Origin: Maratus speciosus
Lineage: Eukaryota; Arthropoda; Arachnida; Araneae; Salticidae
DNA length: 64,000 nt
Direction: 5' to 3'
Assembly (NCBI GenBank): GCA_963932465.1
Contig: OZ010789.1
Span: 598,391,968-598,455,967 of the forward strand
Shown here: positions 21,701-32,856 of the stretch, piece after piece
Position numbering within the stretch: the first letter of the stretch is position 1
Layout: every line of letters starts with the position of its first letter
Translations under genes and position numbers: made by a program
Notes under the pieces: generated by a model
Database searches by the model: none
Told to the model about the DNA's origin: nothing
Seen by the model: the letters and a program-made list of their open reading frames with translations, nothing else

Positions 21701-23231
21701 CACTGTTCAAAACAATTAAAGGATATTGCAGTTTTAGGTGGATTTTGTATCTGGTAAACTGTTTAGCTGATTGATACATTGTCGACAGACATAGTAGGTT
21801 ATATGAGAATAAATTACACATGTTTGGCAGAAAAAAATGCATTTTATTGCGCATTTGTGTACTAAAGGAAAAAAACACAATTTGTGCATATGAGAAAAAA
21901 AGAATAAGAAAAGGTGTTTTCTTCAAAGAAAATCATTTTCAGTAGGGGGTATGGTTTCCACGGGCGGCCAGCAACGTTGAACACCTTTGAGGCATGGACT
22001 CAATGAGGCTATTAATGACGAGTTGGGGTATTCTACCCCACTCTTCCAGAAAAGCTCTTACCAGTTCTTGGAGAGTTTGTGGGGATTGTTGGTGGCCAGA
22101 AACTCGTCTTCCTAGAGCGTCCCAGACGTGCTCGATTGGATTCATGTCTGGAAAACACGCTGGGCATTCCATTCGAACGATTCCTTCCTCGAAAAGGAAA
22201 TCCTCCACCAGGTTTGCACGATGTGGCCTGCATTTATCGTCCATTAAAATGAAGTTATCTCCGATTGCTGCAGCGTAAGGGACTACAATAGGTCTGAGGA
22301 TCTCATCTCTATATCGGCGACTAGTCAGAGCTCCATCTCGAATGATGTAGAGGTCAGTGCGCCCGTCAATGGAGATGCCACCATACACCAACACTCCTCC
22401 ACCACCAAATCTGACACTTTCGTGTACGAACGCAGGATTATTCCTACTGCCACGGTCCCTCCAGATGAAAATACGCCTATTATCCGGATGCACAGAAAAA
22501 CGGGACTCGTCAGAAAACAGAATATTGCTCCATTCATTTCTCCTCCAGTTGACATGCTCGGTTGCCCACTCTCTGCGGTCGCGACGATGCCTTGATATTA
22601 ATCTAACACATACCATCGGTCGGCGAGCATACAGACCTACAGCACGGAGCCGGTTTCGGACAGTCTGAGTTGAAATCGTGGTGCCTGTAGCCGAGCGAAG
22701 GTGTTGTTGGAGAAGAGTAGCGTTCATGGTTCGGTGTCTCCGAGCTGTTAACGCTAAATACCGATCTTCATTGGGCGTTGTTGCCCGTCTACGACCTTGC
22801 CCTGGTCTTCGGCCTGCACATCCACTCTCCAAAAAACGGTTCCAGATCCTGGAAATGACACTTTGTGACACTCCAATGGCTTGCGCTACTTCGGCTTGAG
22901 TTTGGCCCCCTTCTAACCTACCAACAATTCTCAAAGCTTCTGAATCTGTCAAATGATTTCGCTGAGACATCGTACTCATCGAAACAAAGCAATCACTGAA
23001 TGCCGATCATCCTTGTCTTCATTCTCTTTTATCCAGTTGAAAGTCAAATTTCATTCGCTGCCGCTGAAGCGAAGTTTTTGACGTCGAACTCAAAATTTGC
23101 ATACTCCACAGTTTGAAAACCAGAAAAATTTGCATTTGTAATTCTCTTCTTCTATTTTCGGCAAAAAAAAATTCGTTTATATCTTTATTTTATATAAAAC
23201 TTCAAATATCCTTTAATTGTTTTGAGCAGTG
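21701..23231 (-). mobile_element. Tc1-like transposon, nearly intact
   Basis: The 1531-bp element has terminal inverted repeats beginning CACTGTTCAAAACAATTAAA (left) and CACTGCTCAAAACAATTAAA (right complement), one mismatch in the first 20, both next to TA. It encodes an uninterrupted transposase on the minus strand. Intact ends and frame make it one of the youngest insertions in the window. Confidence 0.93.
21939..22979 (-). CDS. Tc1-like DD34E transposase, 346 aa
   Basis: Cut-and-paste transposase of the Tc1/mariner superfamily, acting in the nucleus on its own inverted ends. The N-terminal paired-like DNA-binding region has a first HTH at about residues 10-50 (ALRIVGRLEGGQTQAEVAQA), a basic linker with GRRPGQGRRR at 56-65, and a second HTH at about 72-115. 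The DDE domain follows: D157 in LFSDESRF, D248 in ILMDDK and E283 in NPIEHVWDALGR, with exactly 34 residues between the last two. Odd residues: K249 and C250 where many relatives have N and A (MDDNARPHRA), which may lower activity. The length is normal for the family. The start MSTMSQRN allows M1 or M4; no better upstream Met is seen. Confidence in family is high; activity is unknown. Confidence 0.92.
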   Translation of the reverse strand: MSTMSQRNHLTDSEALRIVGRLEGGQTQAEVAQAIGVSQSVISRIWNRFLESGCAGRRPGQGRRRATTPNEDRYLALTARRHRTMNATLLQQHLRSATGTTISTQTVRNRLRAVGLYARRPMVCVRLISRHRRDRREWATEHVNWRRNEWSNILFSDESRFSVHPDNRRIFIWRDRGSRNNPAFVHESVRFGGGGVLVYGGISIDGRTDLYIIRDGALTSRRYRDEILRPIVVPYAAAIGDNFILMDDKCRPHRANLVEDFLFEEGIVRMECPACFPDMNPIEHVWDALGRRVSGHQQSPQTLQELVRAFLEEWGRIPQLVINSLIESMPQRCSTLLAARGNHTPY

Positions 23232-24018
23232 TATATAATGATGAAATAAAAATAATAAAATACTCAAAAAACTTTTAGGAGTCATAGATTTAATATAAAA
23301 AATTAAAAACAAAAAAAATTATGTTCCAAAGGTATATAGACAACCGGTGTTAAAAGCTGAATTATGTATTGATATCCAAAATTTCCATATTCCAAGGTCA
23401 TTACTTGTGACGCAATAGTTTCCTGAGATAAAATTGAATCTGTCTTTCCAGTTCCGACTGATTGCAAAGATACCTCGCAATGTGCAGTTTTCCAAACAGG
23501 AAATTTTTGAGATCTATCGTTTAAAGGCTCGTGGATGGAAAGTTGTGAACATTTCAAGAAAAACTAGACGCAGCAGAATTGGTATTTACTGAATTCTGTC
23601 AAAAGGTGACAATCTGAAACAAAATCCCGATCTGGACAAAAAAAGAAAACAACTATATGATAAGACATAGAAATCTTGACATTAATTTCAGCCCAGAACC
23701 TGTGTGTACGGTCCGTTTCTATAGAAGTAAACGTTCCAGTACCAATATCCACGATCCATCGACGGCTGCTGGCAAGTGCATTTCTTCATTTTCGCAAAAT
23801 TCGTCATTCGCCAACGATTACAAAATGGAATAAAGACACTCATTCTCAGTAGACACCAACACCACAGAAATTGGTCAGATGAATTGTTGAGTGTCCTTGT
23901 CAGTGATGAAAAAAAATTCAATTTAGATGGTCCCGATGGTTGGACATATTACTGGCATGATATTCGCAAGAAACCACGAACTTCTTTTAGTAGACAACAA
24001 GAAGGGGGTTTACTCAGG

Positions 24019-24045
24019 CTGAATCTGAATCTGAATCTGAATCTG
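24019..24045. repeat. (CTGAAT)n hexanucleotide run
   Basis: Four and a half CTGAAT units inside the Tc1-like transposase remnant. Confidence 0.85.
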
Positions 24046-24326
24046 GTGCGGGCAGCATTTTTTTTTATAATGGAACAACTCATGTTGCTTTTTTGAAAAT
24101 TCGTCAATGTTCCGAAGATTTGTCAGAAAATGCTTGAAATACAGCTACTTTCATTTAGAAAGTTTCTGGACCAGGGACAAATGGATGTACTAGCAAGACC
24201 ATTGCTCAATTCTCGTGTCCAACTCTACAGTACAGTGGTTTAGACAAAACCAAGTAACTGTTATGGACTGGCCGCCTTTAGTATTGACATGAACCCAACC
24301 GCTGGGGAAGTTTAGCTAGAGACGTA

Positions 24327-25175
24327 GGGTAAGGTGCCCTATTATCGCCCCTCAGTCACTTTTAGGCCCTTGGAAGTTGTAATTTTCAGTGAAAATCTAC
24401 CAAATTTGGATTTTAGATAGACTATCTACCCACGCACATAGAAACATGGGCAAATATAGTACAATTTTTTTTTTTTTTTACAATGCGAAAAATTATTTTT
24501 TCAAAAGCATCTAAAAAATGCAAAGGAAAAAAAATAGTCCCAATTTCGTCCCCCCAAAAAATACAATACAAAGAGGCTAAACTAATAACTAAATCAAAAT
24601 TTATTTCTAAATGAGTACGTAATTTAATTTACATTAATGTAAGGTACAAAGAAATGTACTAATTATCAGTTTGATAATATATAACGAAACATTAGCCATC
24701 CAAACATGAGGGAAAAAAATTGAAAAAAAATGTCATGAAAAAGCATTCCTAATTTCGTCCCTGGGACGAAAATAAGAACTGCAAGGAGGACGAAATTGGG
24801 ACCACGCTACTTCTCAACATGACGGAGCTTCAGTTCCCGTAAGATGAACTGAACGTCCTAAAACTCACTGTATTTTACTGTCAGCATCGTACCAACGTAA
24901 AATACATGCAATGAATAAGAAATAATTACTTACAGTACAGTAAATAACGTTCTACAAACGACGTAATAAGAACTCACGTCTTCTAAAAATAGGGAATTCG
25001 CCGTCTTTAATTTATGTATGCTTCTTGGCGAACGAAACTGACACCTTTTCAAAACTGACACCTTTTACCTTCCGTCCCCTGTGCCTTTGCGTCATAAGTG
25101 GCGCCAGTTTCGCAGAAGCGGAGAAGTTAAGGGGGGCGAAATTAGGAGAGGGGACGAAGTATGGTCACTTTACCC
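24327..25175. mobile_element. 849-bp TA-flanked MITE with GGGTAA ends
   Basis: Left end GGGTAAGGTGCCC and right end (complement) GGGTAAAGTGACCATACTTC are short inverted repeats between TA dinucleotides. The interior is non-coding and repeats the phrase GACGAAATTGGGAC or variants, also seen inverted near the left (TCCCAATTTCGTCC). The ends resemble those of the pogo-type element at 56511-57813 (GGGGAAGGTGTTG), which suggests a shared pogo-type origin. Confidence 0.7.
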
Positions 25176-25619
25176 TATATGCTAAAAGGCGTCGATTTTG
25201 CAACGGTTCAAGATCTAAAGCTGCAATTTGAACGAAGTTGATTTTCGTTAAAGTCAGAACTTCTTCAAACTCTTGTTTTGAGTATTATATGCCTGATCGA
25301 GTGTTTGAAGTGCTTAGAACAAACGACTTAAAAATTTTAAAGTTACAGAAAACAATGAGTTGTCAGTAAACTTTTGGGACTGTCAAATTTGAGTTTTAAT
25401 TTTTTCACAAAGTCTATGATTGTGTAATATTATTTGTGTATAATGTTATTATTGTCTTGCTATTATTTATAATTATAAATTGTTTTGAAATTGTTACTCC
25501 TCTTTTTAAATTGGAAAATAAAAACAAACCGTCGTCTATAAACTTTTTGGGCGCACTGTATCCAATTGTTATTCGCAGTTTCTCTTTTAAAATGTTAGAA
25601 CGTATTTTAAATAAATTTG

Positions 25620-26480
25620 AATAGTTTATACCATATAAATTAATAATCATTTACCAGTTTTGTATATTTCATCTTTTTCCACATCTATGAATTATGATAC
25701 CCCTGTACAATAAAACTATAGTATTTATATTTGTATAATGATTAGATATTGTATACTTGTCAAATAAATATATCTGTAAAATAAATTTCATATCTTTTTT
25801 TAATCTAAATTTATATTTTAAGAGTTTTGAGATGATTTATTAAAAGTATTCAAGAAACGAAAAGCACTTACATTATTTAAATTAGATCGGGAAATTTAAA
25901 CCTCTTCTGTAAATCTGATTATTCTTTTCAGATAAAAGCAACTGTCATTTTTTATAGAAAAAAATGTTTTTTCTTGATATACATTTAAGCAGAGAACAAA
26001 CATTTGTGAGTCAGGATGTTTATTTATTTATTTATCATTTTCTTTTACCACATCTGTGAAAGCAGAGAAAATTAAATAAATTTTAGATGTGCTGCACATA
26101 TTTTTTAGGAAAATGTCTATTATTAGGGAAAATGTGTATTAGAATTTCGCAAAGCATTGGAGTTTTGCAAATTATAATTTAATTATTGTTGAATTATTTT
26201 ATTATTTTTTTCTTTTTTAATAATACTTACAAATTTATTATAAAACATTTCACGATGTATCCGTATAAACTGTATATCAAAAATGAATTTAAAATATAAC
26301 AAGCACAAAAATGGCAACCAATCCCCCTTTTTCAATAAACTCACCACTAAATAGGTTTCAAACCCGAAACTCTCTGCGTTGCTTGCCCTGTAACACATTA
26401 TAATTATGGAAATGACATTGTTACTTTTTTTACAAATATTTTTTTAATAAATGCTTAAAAATCATTTTTGAAAATATTAT
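25620..26480 (-). repeat. ~2.9-kb duplicated unit, truncated copy C
   Basis: Starts with the same TTTATACCATATAAATTAAT as copies A and B, runs collinear to the block equivalent to GGCAGCCAATC and CTAAATAGGTTTCAAACC, then jumps by an internal deletion to the ATCATTTTTGAAAATATT block. The piggyBac-like remnant is absent. Confidence 0.65.
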
Positions 26481-26625
26481 TGTGTAATGTGCGTATTTCA
26501 ATGGTGTTACTCGTTTGTAAATACAAATCAGATTTATTCTAGACAGCATGAACGCACAAAACGTAAAATTACACATAGATACATGAAAGCATTTCACATC
26601 AATAATTTCCCGTATTTAAATACCT

Positions 26626-26812
26626 TTAACCATTTCGGCCCTGGCGGTCACATATGTGTTCCTTACATTAAAATGCTTTAAACTATAAATAACGTCTTGC
26701 AGATACGTAAAAACCTCATAATCACATATGTATAAACTATATTTTGACTTTTTAGTGGAGAAGTAATGCCATCTAGCTTTGAAATAGTAAAAAAACGAAA
26801 AAAAATGACAAG

Positions 26813-26849
<37 letters not shown>

Positions 26850-27186
26850 AAAAATTCAGGGTCGAAAGGGTGTAAACTTAAATTAGGGACTACTTTTCCG
26901 AATAAATAATTTGTGATAAACAATAAAAAATACTAGTATGTTTTTATGTCTGTTAAATCATTTTGTAATATGAAATTTTTCAAACGTCTTCAAAAATTCT
27001 TCCTTCGTCTATTGTCATATGCAGTGACAGCGAAATAACTACATTCATTAGGTTTCAGAAACTGACATATTCGTTAAATTTCAGCAAAACCTAACTTCTG
27101 TGATTTGGTTAGTTACTTTTAATTTTATTAGCGTAAAAGGGATTTTTACCCAAAACTGAAAAAAAATTCAGAGCCGAAAAGGTTAA
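26626..27186. mobile_element. piggyBac-like MITE (TTAA target)
   Basis: TTAACCATTTCGGCCCTG at the left and, as complement of the right end, TTAACCTTTTCGGCTCTG, with TTAA on both sides as piggyBac elements leave. The ~560-bp interior is non-coding, with a poly-T run near 26818-26843 and a second inward copy of the end motif (CAGGGTCGAAAGG near 26857). Confidence 0.55.
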
Positions 27187-27397
27187 ACACCTAGAGCATG
27201 TGTATTGCATGTTTATTGGCCGCCCGTCGGTGCGAACTTCTTTCACACAAGTTAAATCATAACTACTGCGAGAGGGGGTTAAAAGATTTTTCGGCCAAGG
27301 AACCAAATGTCTTATTGCCCACTGCAAATCGCAGAAAAGCAGTGAAAGTAAATTCGCGTTACAATTGCATATTAAAATTTGATGACTTTATTTTCTA

Positions 27398-30300
27398 TTA
27401 GCAAACCCCGCGGCTTTGCTCGCGTAATATTTGAAATATGCCAAGTGATATTTGCATGACTATTTTTTATTAGAAAAACACTTTTTGGAATAATTCAAAA
27501 ATTACAAACTAAGCCACAATTTGACAAAACTTTATTATAAAAGTGCGATAGACAGAAATGAGATTTTAATTAATAAGAAGAACTAAAACTAATTCCAAAT
27601 AAATGATAATTTAGAAAATATTTTAAGTCTTTTTTGCTCATTTCATACGCTCATTCATTTCAGTATTCATTTGAAGTTTTTAATTTTTTAGAAACCATCT
27701 TAACACATTTACATCTTAAAATTAACCATCATGTCAAATTCCAAACTTCTTGTCTAACAGTCTACCATCTCTCTGGTGTTAGTGGCACCAACATAAAATG
27801 CCGAAATAGAGTTGAAATAGAATGTCTCGGAAAACGTTGAAACAGAGACTGTCACACTATTAATTTGCCAACATTAATCATGAAATCGCTTGGTATTTCC
27901 AAACATTCTATAGAGAACGGAATTTAGATGTTTTAAAGGCTTTCTTGTTGTTCCTGCCAACCAGATGGTAGTAAAACCGTCATAAAATATAGCCCGTATA
28001 GAATCAGGGACTATCACTCTTGATTTGCAACCAGTAACTTTTGTAATCGGTTTATTATTTCCAGAGATTCTACAGAAATCGTAATTTAGGACTCTTTTAG
28101 AATGCTTTTCGCTCCTTCCTTTCGCTTCACCCCTTTTTAATTTCAAATTCATTTTCGGCTACTCTTAGAGGACATTTATATTTTATAAGTAACTACCGTG
28201 CTATATTTAAAGTTTCTAGCCTCTTCAGTACCGCAGAAATCGCAATTTAGAAATTTTTTGCTCCTGCAACCCTCGAGGGGTTGTGGCACCGACATAAAAG
28301 AAAGCTTATGTTTTAGAAAGTTCTATCACCATCAATTTGCAACCATTATGTTTGAAGTCGGTTTCGTATTTCTTGCGATTGCCTAAAAATCGTAATTTAG
28401 AACGCTTATAGAACGCTTTTCGCTCACTTCATCATTTTAAATTTGGAATTTTCTTTCGACAGTTCTTAGAAAGCATTTGCATCTTTGACGTAATTACCAT
28501 TCCAAATTTAAAATGTTAGACCCCCTCAGTAACACAAAAATGCAATTTAGATCATTTTTGGCTCCTGTAACCCCCAGGTGGGAGTGACAACAACGTAAAA
28601 TATAGGCTATGTTGGAGCGGGGACTGTAACCATCAATTTGAAACCATTACTTCTGAAATCGGTTTATATTTCTTGAAACTGCGTATAAATTGCTATTTAG
28701 AACATTTTTAGAACGCTTTTCGTTCATTTTCACCCCTTTTAAATTTCAAATTTTTAAGGAACTCTTCTCAGAGAGCATTTACATCTCATAAGTAATTACC
28801 ATGCCAAATTTCAAGTTGCTAGCCCCTTCAGTATCCTAAAAATCACAATTTAGAACTTTTTTTAAAATGCAACCGCAAGGTGGTAGTGACGCCGGCATGA
28901 AATAGATCAAATACTGGAGCAATATGTTATCATCAATTTCCAACCATTACTTTTGAAATCGGTTGGGTACTTTCTGAGACTCCATAGAAATCGCCATTTA
29001 GAAAGTTTTTTAGAACTCTTTTCGTGCATTTTCACCCCTTTTAAATTTCGAATTATTTAAGAAATGTTCTTAGAGATCATTTATATCTTATAAGTAACTA
29101 CCATGCCTTGTTTCAAGTTGCTAGCTCCTGCAGTATTACAAAAAACACAATTTAGATCGTTTTTTGCTCCTTCACCCCCTTTGGGGTAGTGTCACCGACA
29201 TGAAGTACAGCCTGTGCTGGAGCGAGGGCTACCACCTTCGTTTTCACACCTTTATTTTTTAAATCGGTTCAGTACTTCCTGATATTCCGTAGAAATCACA
29301 ATTTAGAAAGTTTTTTAGAACGCTTTTCGTTCATTTTCACCCCTTTAAAATTTCGATTTTTTAGGAAATGTCCTTAGAGATCATTTGTATCTTATAAATA
29401 ACTGTCCTGTCTAATTTCAGGATTCTATGCCCTTCAGTAACACAAAAATCGCAATTCAGAACGCTTTTTGCTTCTGCAACCCCTAGGTGGTAGTGACACC
29501 GACATCAAATAAAGCCTATGTTGGAGCAAGGGCTGTCATCATCCATTTCCTACCATTACTTTTGAAATATGTTAGGTACTTTCTTAGATTGCGTAAAAAT
29601 AGCCATTTAGTACGTTTTTAGAACTCTTTTAGCGCATTTTCACCCCTTTTAAATTTCGAATTTTTTAAGAAATGTTCACAGAGATCATTTATATCTTATA
29701 AGTAACTACCATTCCAAATTTCATGTTTCTCGGCCCTTCAGTAACACAAAAATCGAATTCTCGAACGTTTTCTTGCTCCTGCGCCCCCTTTGGGGGCAAT
29801 GACACCGACATGAAACATAGCCTATGTTGGAGCAAGGGTTGTCACCATTATTTTTGAAATCGGTTAGGTACTTTTCTAGATTGCGTAAAAATCGGCATTT
29901 AGAACATTTTTTAGAAAGCTTTCGGCTCATTTGCACCCCCTTTTAAATTTCGAATTTTTTAAGAAATGTTCTTGGAAATAATTTATAGCTAATAAGAAAC
30001 TACAACGCCGAATTCCATGTATCTGTTCCCTTCAGTAACACAAAAATCGCAATTTCGAACGATTTTTTACTCCCGCACCCCCATTTGGGATAGTGGCTCT
30101 GACATAAAATGTAGCCTGTGTTGAAGCAAGGGTTATCACCATCATTTTGACACCATTATTTTTTATATCGGTTTGGTACTTCTTGAGATTGCATAAATAT
30201 CGCCATTTAGAACAATTTCAGAACGCTTTTTGCGCATTTCCCTCCCTTTTTAATTTCGATTTTTTTAAGAAATGTTCTTAGATATAATTTATATCTAATA

Positions 30301-31156
30301 AGTAACTACTGTGCCAAATTCCATGTATGTGGGCCCTTCAGTAACACAAAAATCGCAATTTCGAACGTTTTTTAGCTCTTGCACCTCCTTTAGGGGTAGT
30401 GGCACCGACATAAAATGTAGCCTATTTTGGAGAAATTGTTGTCACCATCATTTTGACACCATTATTTTTGAAATTGGTTTAGTACTTCTCTTGATTTCGT
30501 AAAAATCCCCATTTAGTACGTTTTTTAGAAGGCTTTTTGCTCATTTTCACCCCTTTTAAATTTCGAATTTTTTAAGAAATGTTCTTGGAAATCATATATA
30601 CGTAATAAGTAACTACCATTCCAAATTCCATGTATCTGGGCACTTCAGTAACACAAAAATCGCAATTCGAACGTTTTTTTGTTCCTGCACCTCCTTTAGG
30701 GGTAGTGGCACCGACATAAAATGTTGCCTATTTTGGAGCAAGGGTTGTCACCATCATTTTGCCACCATTATTTTTTATATCGGTTTGGTACGTCTTGAGA
30801 TTGCGTAAAAATCGCCATTTAGAAAGTTTTTAGAACGCTTTTTGTGCATTTTCACCCCTTTTTAATTTCGATTTTTTAAAGAAATGTCCTTAGAGAATAT
30901 TAGTATCTTATAAGTAACTACCATTCCAAATTTCATGTTTCTAGGCCCTTCAGTAACACAAAAATCGCATTTTTAGAACGTTTTTTGCTCCTGCACCCCC
31001 CTTTTGGCCAGTGGCACGGACATAAGATATAGCCTATGTTCTAAGTTGAACTAACACCATCATTTTGATACCATAACTTTTAGAATCGGTTCGGTAGTTC
31101 CAGAGCTTACCTCCTACAAATAAACAATTTTTACCTCTTTATAATAGTAGTATAGA
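27398..31156 (-). mobile_element. Non-autonomous Helitron-like element with internal ~303-bp repeats, copy 1
   Basis: Read on the minus strand the 5' end is TCTATACTACTATTATAAAG. The 3' end has a hairpin (CGCG, bulged A, GC, loop AAA, GC, CGCG) followed 11 bases later by CTAA and then T, the canonical Helitron hairpin-CTRR-T layout. No target duplication is expected. Most of the body (about 27700-31090) is about eleven tandem units. The marker CAGTAACAC recurs near 28527, 28829, 29131, 29435, 29739, 30033, 30339, 30646 and 30951, giving spacings of 294-307. Each unit contains GGTAGTGRCACCGACATAAA or similar and CCATTATTTTTGAAATCGG. No Rep/helicase is encoded. Central tandem repeats are known in Helitron-related DINE elements. 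Confidence 0.7.
27700..31090. repeat. ~303-bp tandem array inside Helitron-like copy 1
   Basis: About eleven diverged units, each with conserved blocks ACGTTTTTTAGAACGCTTTT, TTTCACCCCTTTTAAATTTC and TATCTTATAAGTAACTACC. Units near the right end are more alike than those near the left. No reading frame persists through units. Confidence 0.85.
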
Positions 31157-31159
31157 GAA

Positions 31160-32360
31160 TAAGAAACATAGACGTTTTTCTGTTTTCGGAAGAAACCGAT
31201 GTGAACAAAGCTGCAAGATTTGGCTGGAAGGTACAGTCGTGGAAAAAAAACACCCCCCACTGACTCCTCAACAAATTATGTAGACAAAAGTTACTGGTAC
31301 CGAACGATTGGAAATAAAGTCTACTTTTAAATGATGTATATAAAATTTTCTTAAGGGGTCATCTACATATTAAAAGGAACCTAAACTTCGTTTTTTTCAA
31401 TAGCAATACCCAATTTTAACGCAATATTTCAAATCGTCGGTTCAAACTATGCCTAGACACCAAATTTCAAGTCATTTAAATGATAAGTTTTTGAATTATA
31501 AACATTCAAAATTTAGTGCTTCTAATGTTAAATTACATTTTCATATTTTTATTTATATCTTCTGAAATTATGCTCTTAATGTGCTAATTTTTTGTGTAGC
31601 AATAATAGTAATATACCCAAACATAAATACGCTGAATTTGCAATTTTTATAATTTTATGATATAAATTATGAATTATGAAATTAATATTCGAAAAAATTA
31701 TGAATTGCAACCTACAGTTTTTTTTTATGGAATTAGATTTATTAAGTCCTGCTTTATTGAAAATCAAAATTTCACATTTTACTTCCAAATAGTTTTTAAA
31801 TTATGCTTAAAAAACGGCAAAATGATGGTATAAGGAAACGTCTATGCTAGAAGTGAGTAGATATTTCGAAATGTATTCTGCTGTACTGTAATCTAACAGG
31901 CTTCATTGACTCCTCGAGTGTTGCTTCAGGTGCCTTGATCAAGAAGGGGGCTCTCGGTTAATAATGGGTATGAACTTCAATTTGGATACAGCCCTTAGAA
32001 TACGCTCGTTTTCAAATAATTAATTTCTCGAAAACTTATGGTACGAATTGCTAAAAATACGTTTTTAGGCTAATTGAAGGCTGTGGAGTTCATTTATGCT
32101 GTCAGAATTGTGTACTGCTATTTAAAAAACAAAGTTATGGTTTGTTTTAATATGTAGATGGCCCCCTAAAGAAATTTTATATACATCATTTAAAAGTAGT
32201 CTTTATTTCCAATCGTTCGGTACCAGTAACTTTCTTCTACGATAATTTGTTGAGGAGTTAATAGGGAGTGTTTATTTTTTTTTTCACGACGGTATCTGCA
32301 TATGTGAAGTTATGCATCTCACAGCAAGTTTTTTAAGGATTTTTTTAATTAGATTTTTAA
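31160..32360. repeat. Fragment of the ~2.9-kb unit, interrupted (copy D)
   Basis: 31190-31233 plus 32293-32360, joined across the MITE at 31234-32292, match the stretch of copies A and B around AAAGCTACAAGGTTTCAGGG and GTTATGCATCTCAAAGAGAC. Only ~110 bp are recognisable. Confidence 0.5.
31234..32292. mobile_element. Foldback MITE with ~170-bp arms, TA-flanked, copy 1
   Basis: Left CAGTCGTGGAAAAAAA and right TTTTTTTCACGACGG lie between TA dinucleotides (31232-31233 and 32293-32294). The arms continue inward (AACGATTGGAAATAAAGTC against GACTTTATTTCCAATCGTT, one change). The interior is AT-rich and non-coding. A second copy lies at 54862-55971. Ends and target fit a Tc1/mariner-type MITE. Confidence 0.8.
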
Positions 32361-32460
32361 AAAAGCAATTTTTTGTGCGATATTTACTTTTTTTTTTTTT
32401 TTTTTGCTTTTCACGATTACTTTTACGCATTAATAAAACGAATCCTGTTACAATATTTTA

Positions 32461-32853
32461 GCGGAGTGTTGTAAATGTTGTTCTTTTCCTAATATTTTCT
32501 TTCGGAATTTGTACAGCGATTTTTTAATTTTAAACGTATTCAATAAGGAATTTTTACATATTTTTTTCTGGTTTGCGATGATTTCTGGACATTTGTAAAA
32601 GAAATCCGGTTTCAGTCTGCTACACCAATATTATAAATTTGACCTCTTCCACGTTTGACGTTCTCCATGGGATTTAGGTCTGGACTATTGTCCGGCCAAT
32701 CAAAAATATCCATACATTTTTTTAAAGCTATTGCTTTAATATTAAATAGGATATAATGTATTTAATTTAAATACAAAACGTTGCGCATTTGCGTAGCAAA
32801 CTTGAGCTGATTACTTTGTTTTTGTATCGTTCATATCATTTGACACTCCGCTG
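32461..32853 (-). mobile_element. Internally deleted Tc1-like element
   Basis: Ends GCGGAGTGTTGTAAATG (left) and CATTTGACACTCCGCTG (right) are inverted repeats adjacent to TA. The left terminus has lost two bases. Only ~390 bp remain, including a piece of transposase. Confidence 0.7.
32626..32712 (-). pseudogene. Tc1-like transposase fragment
   Basis: 29 codons on the minus strand, DIFDWPDNSPDLNPMENVKR and on, which match the diagnostic WP..SPDLNP.EN block around the catalytic Glu of Tc1 transposases. No further coding sequence is joined to it. Confidence 0.8.
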
Positions 32854-32856
32854 TAT

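Larger units (their letters stand above)
23448..25335 (+). pseudogene. Tc1/Tc3-like transposase remnant
   Basis: Plus-strand pieces in transposase order: an HTH region (EIFEIYRLKARGWKVVNISR near 23500), the first catalytic block LVSDEKKFNLDGPDGWTYYW (about 23895-23955), a stretch like ITVMDWP then MNPTAGEV (about 24260-24310) where DLNPIEN is expected, and a C-terminal block near 25190-25330 ending MPDRVFEVLRTND. Several frameshifts and stops break it, the hexamer run at 24019-24045 expands it, and a TA-flanked MITE (24327-25175) splits it between ARDV and YAKRRR. It is not functional. Confidence 0.8.
21614..25558 (+). mobile_element. Degenerate Tc1/Tc3-like transposon with two nested insertions
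   Basis: Left end CAGTGCGTCCCAAAAGTTTA and right end (complement) CAGTGCGCCCAAAAAGTTTA are inverted repeats, each next to TA (21612-21613 and 25559-25560). Removing the nested elements at 21701-23231 and 24327-25175 leaves about 1.56 kb, the usual Tc1 size. The transposase remnant is on the plus strand. The element separates copies B and C of the ~2.9-kb unit. Confidence 0.85.

Noticed and set aside
22033..22899. Additional frames on both strands inside the Tc1-like transposase
   Set aside because: Overlapping shadows of the 346-residue transposase; none has its own motif.
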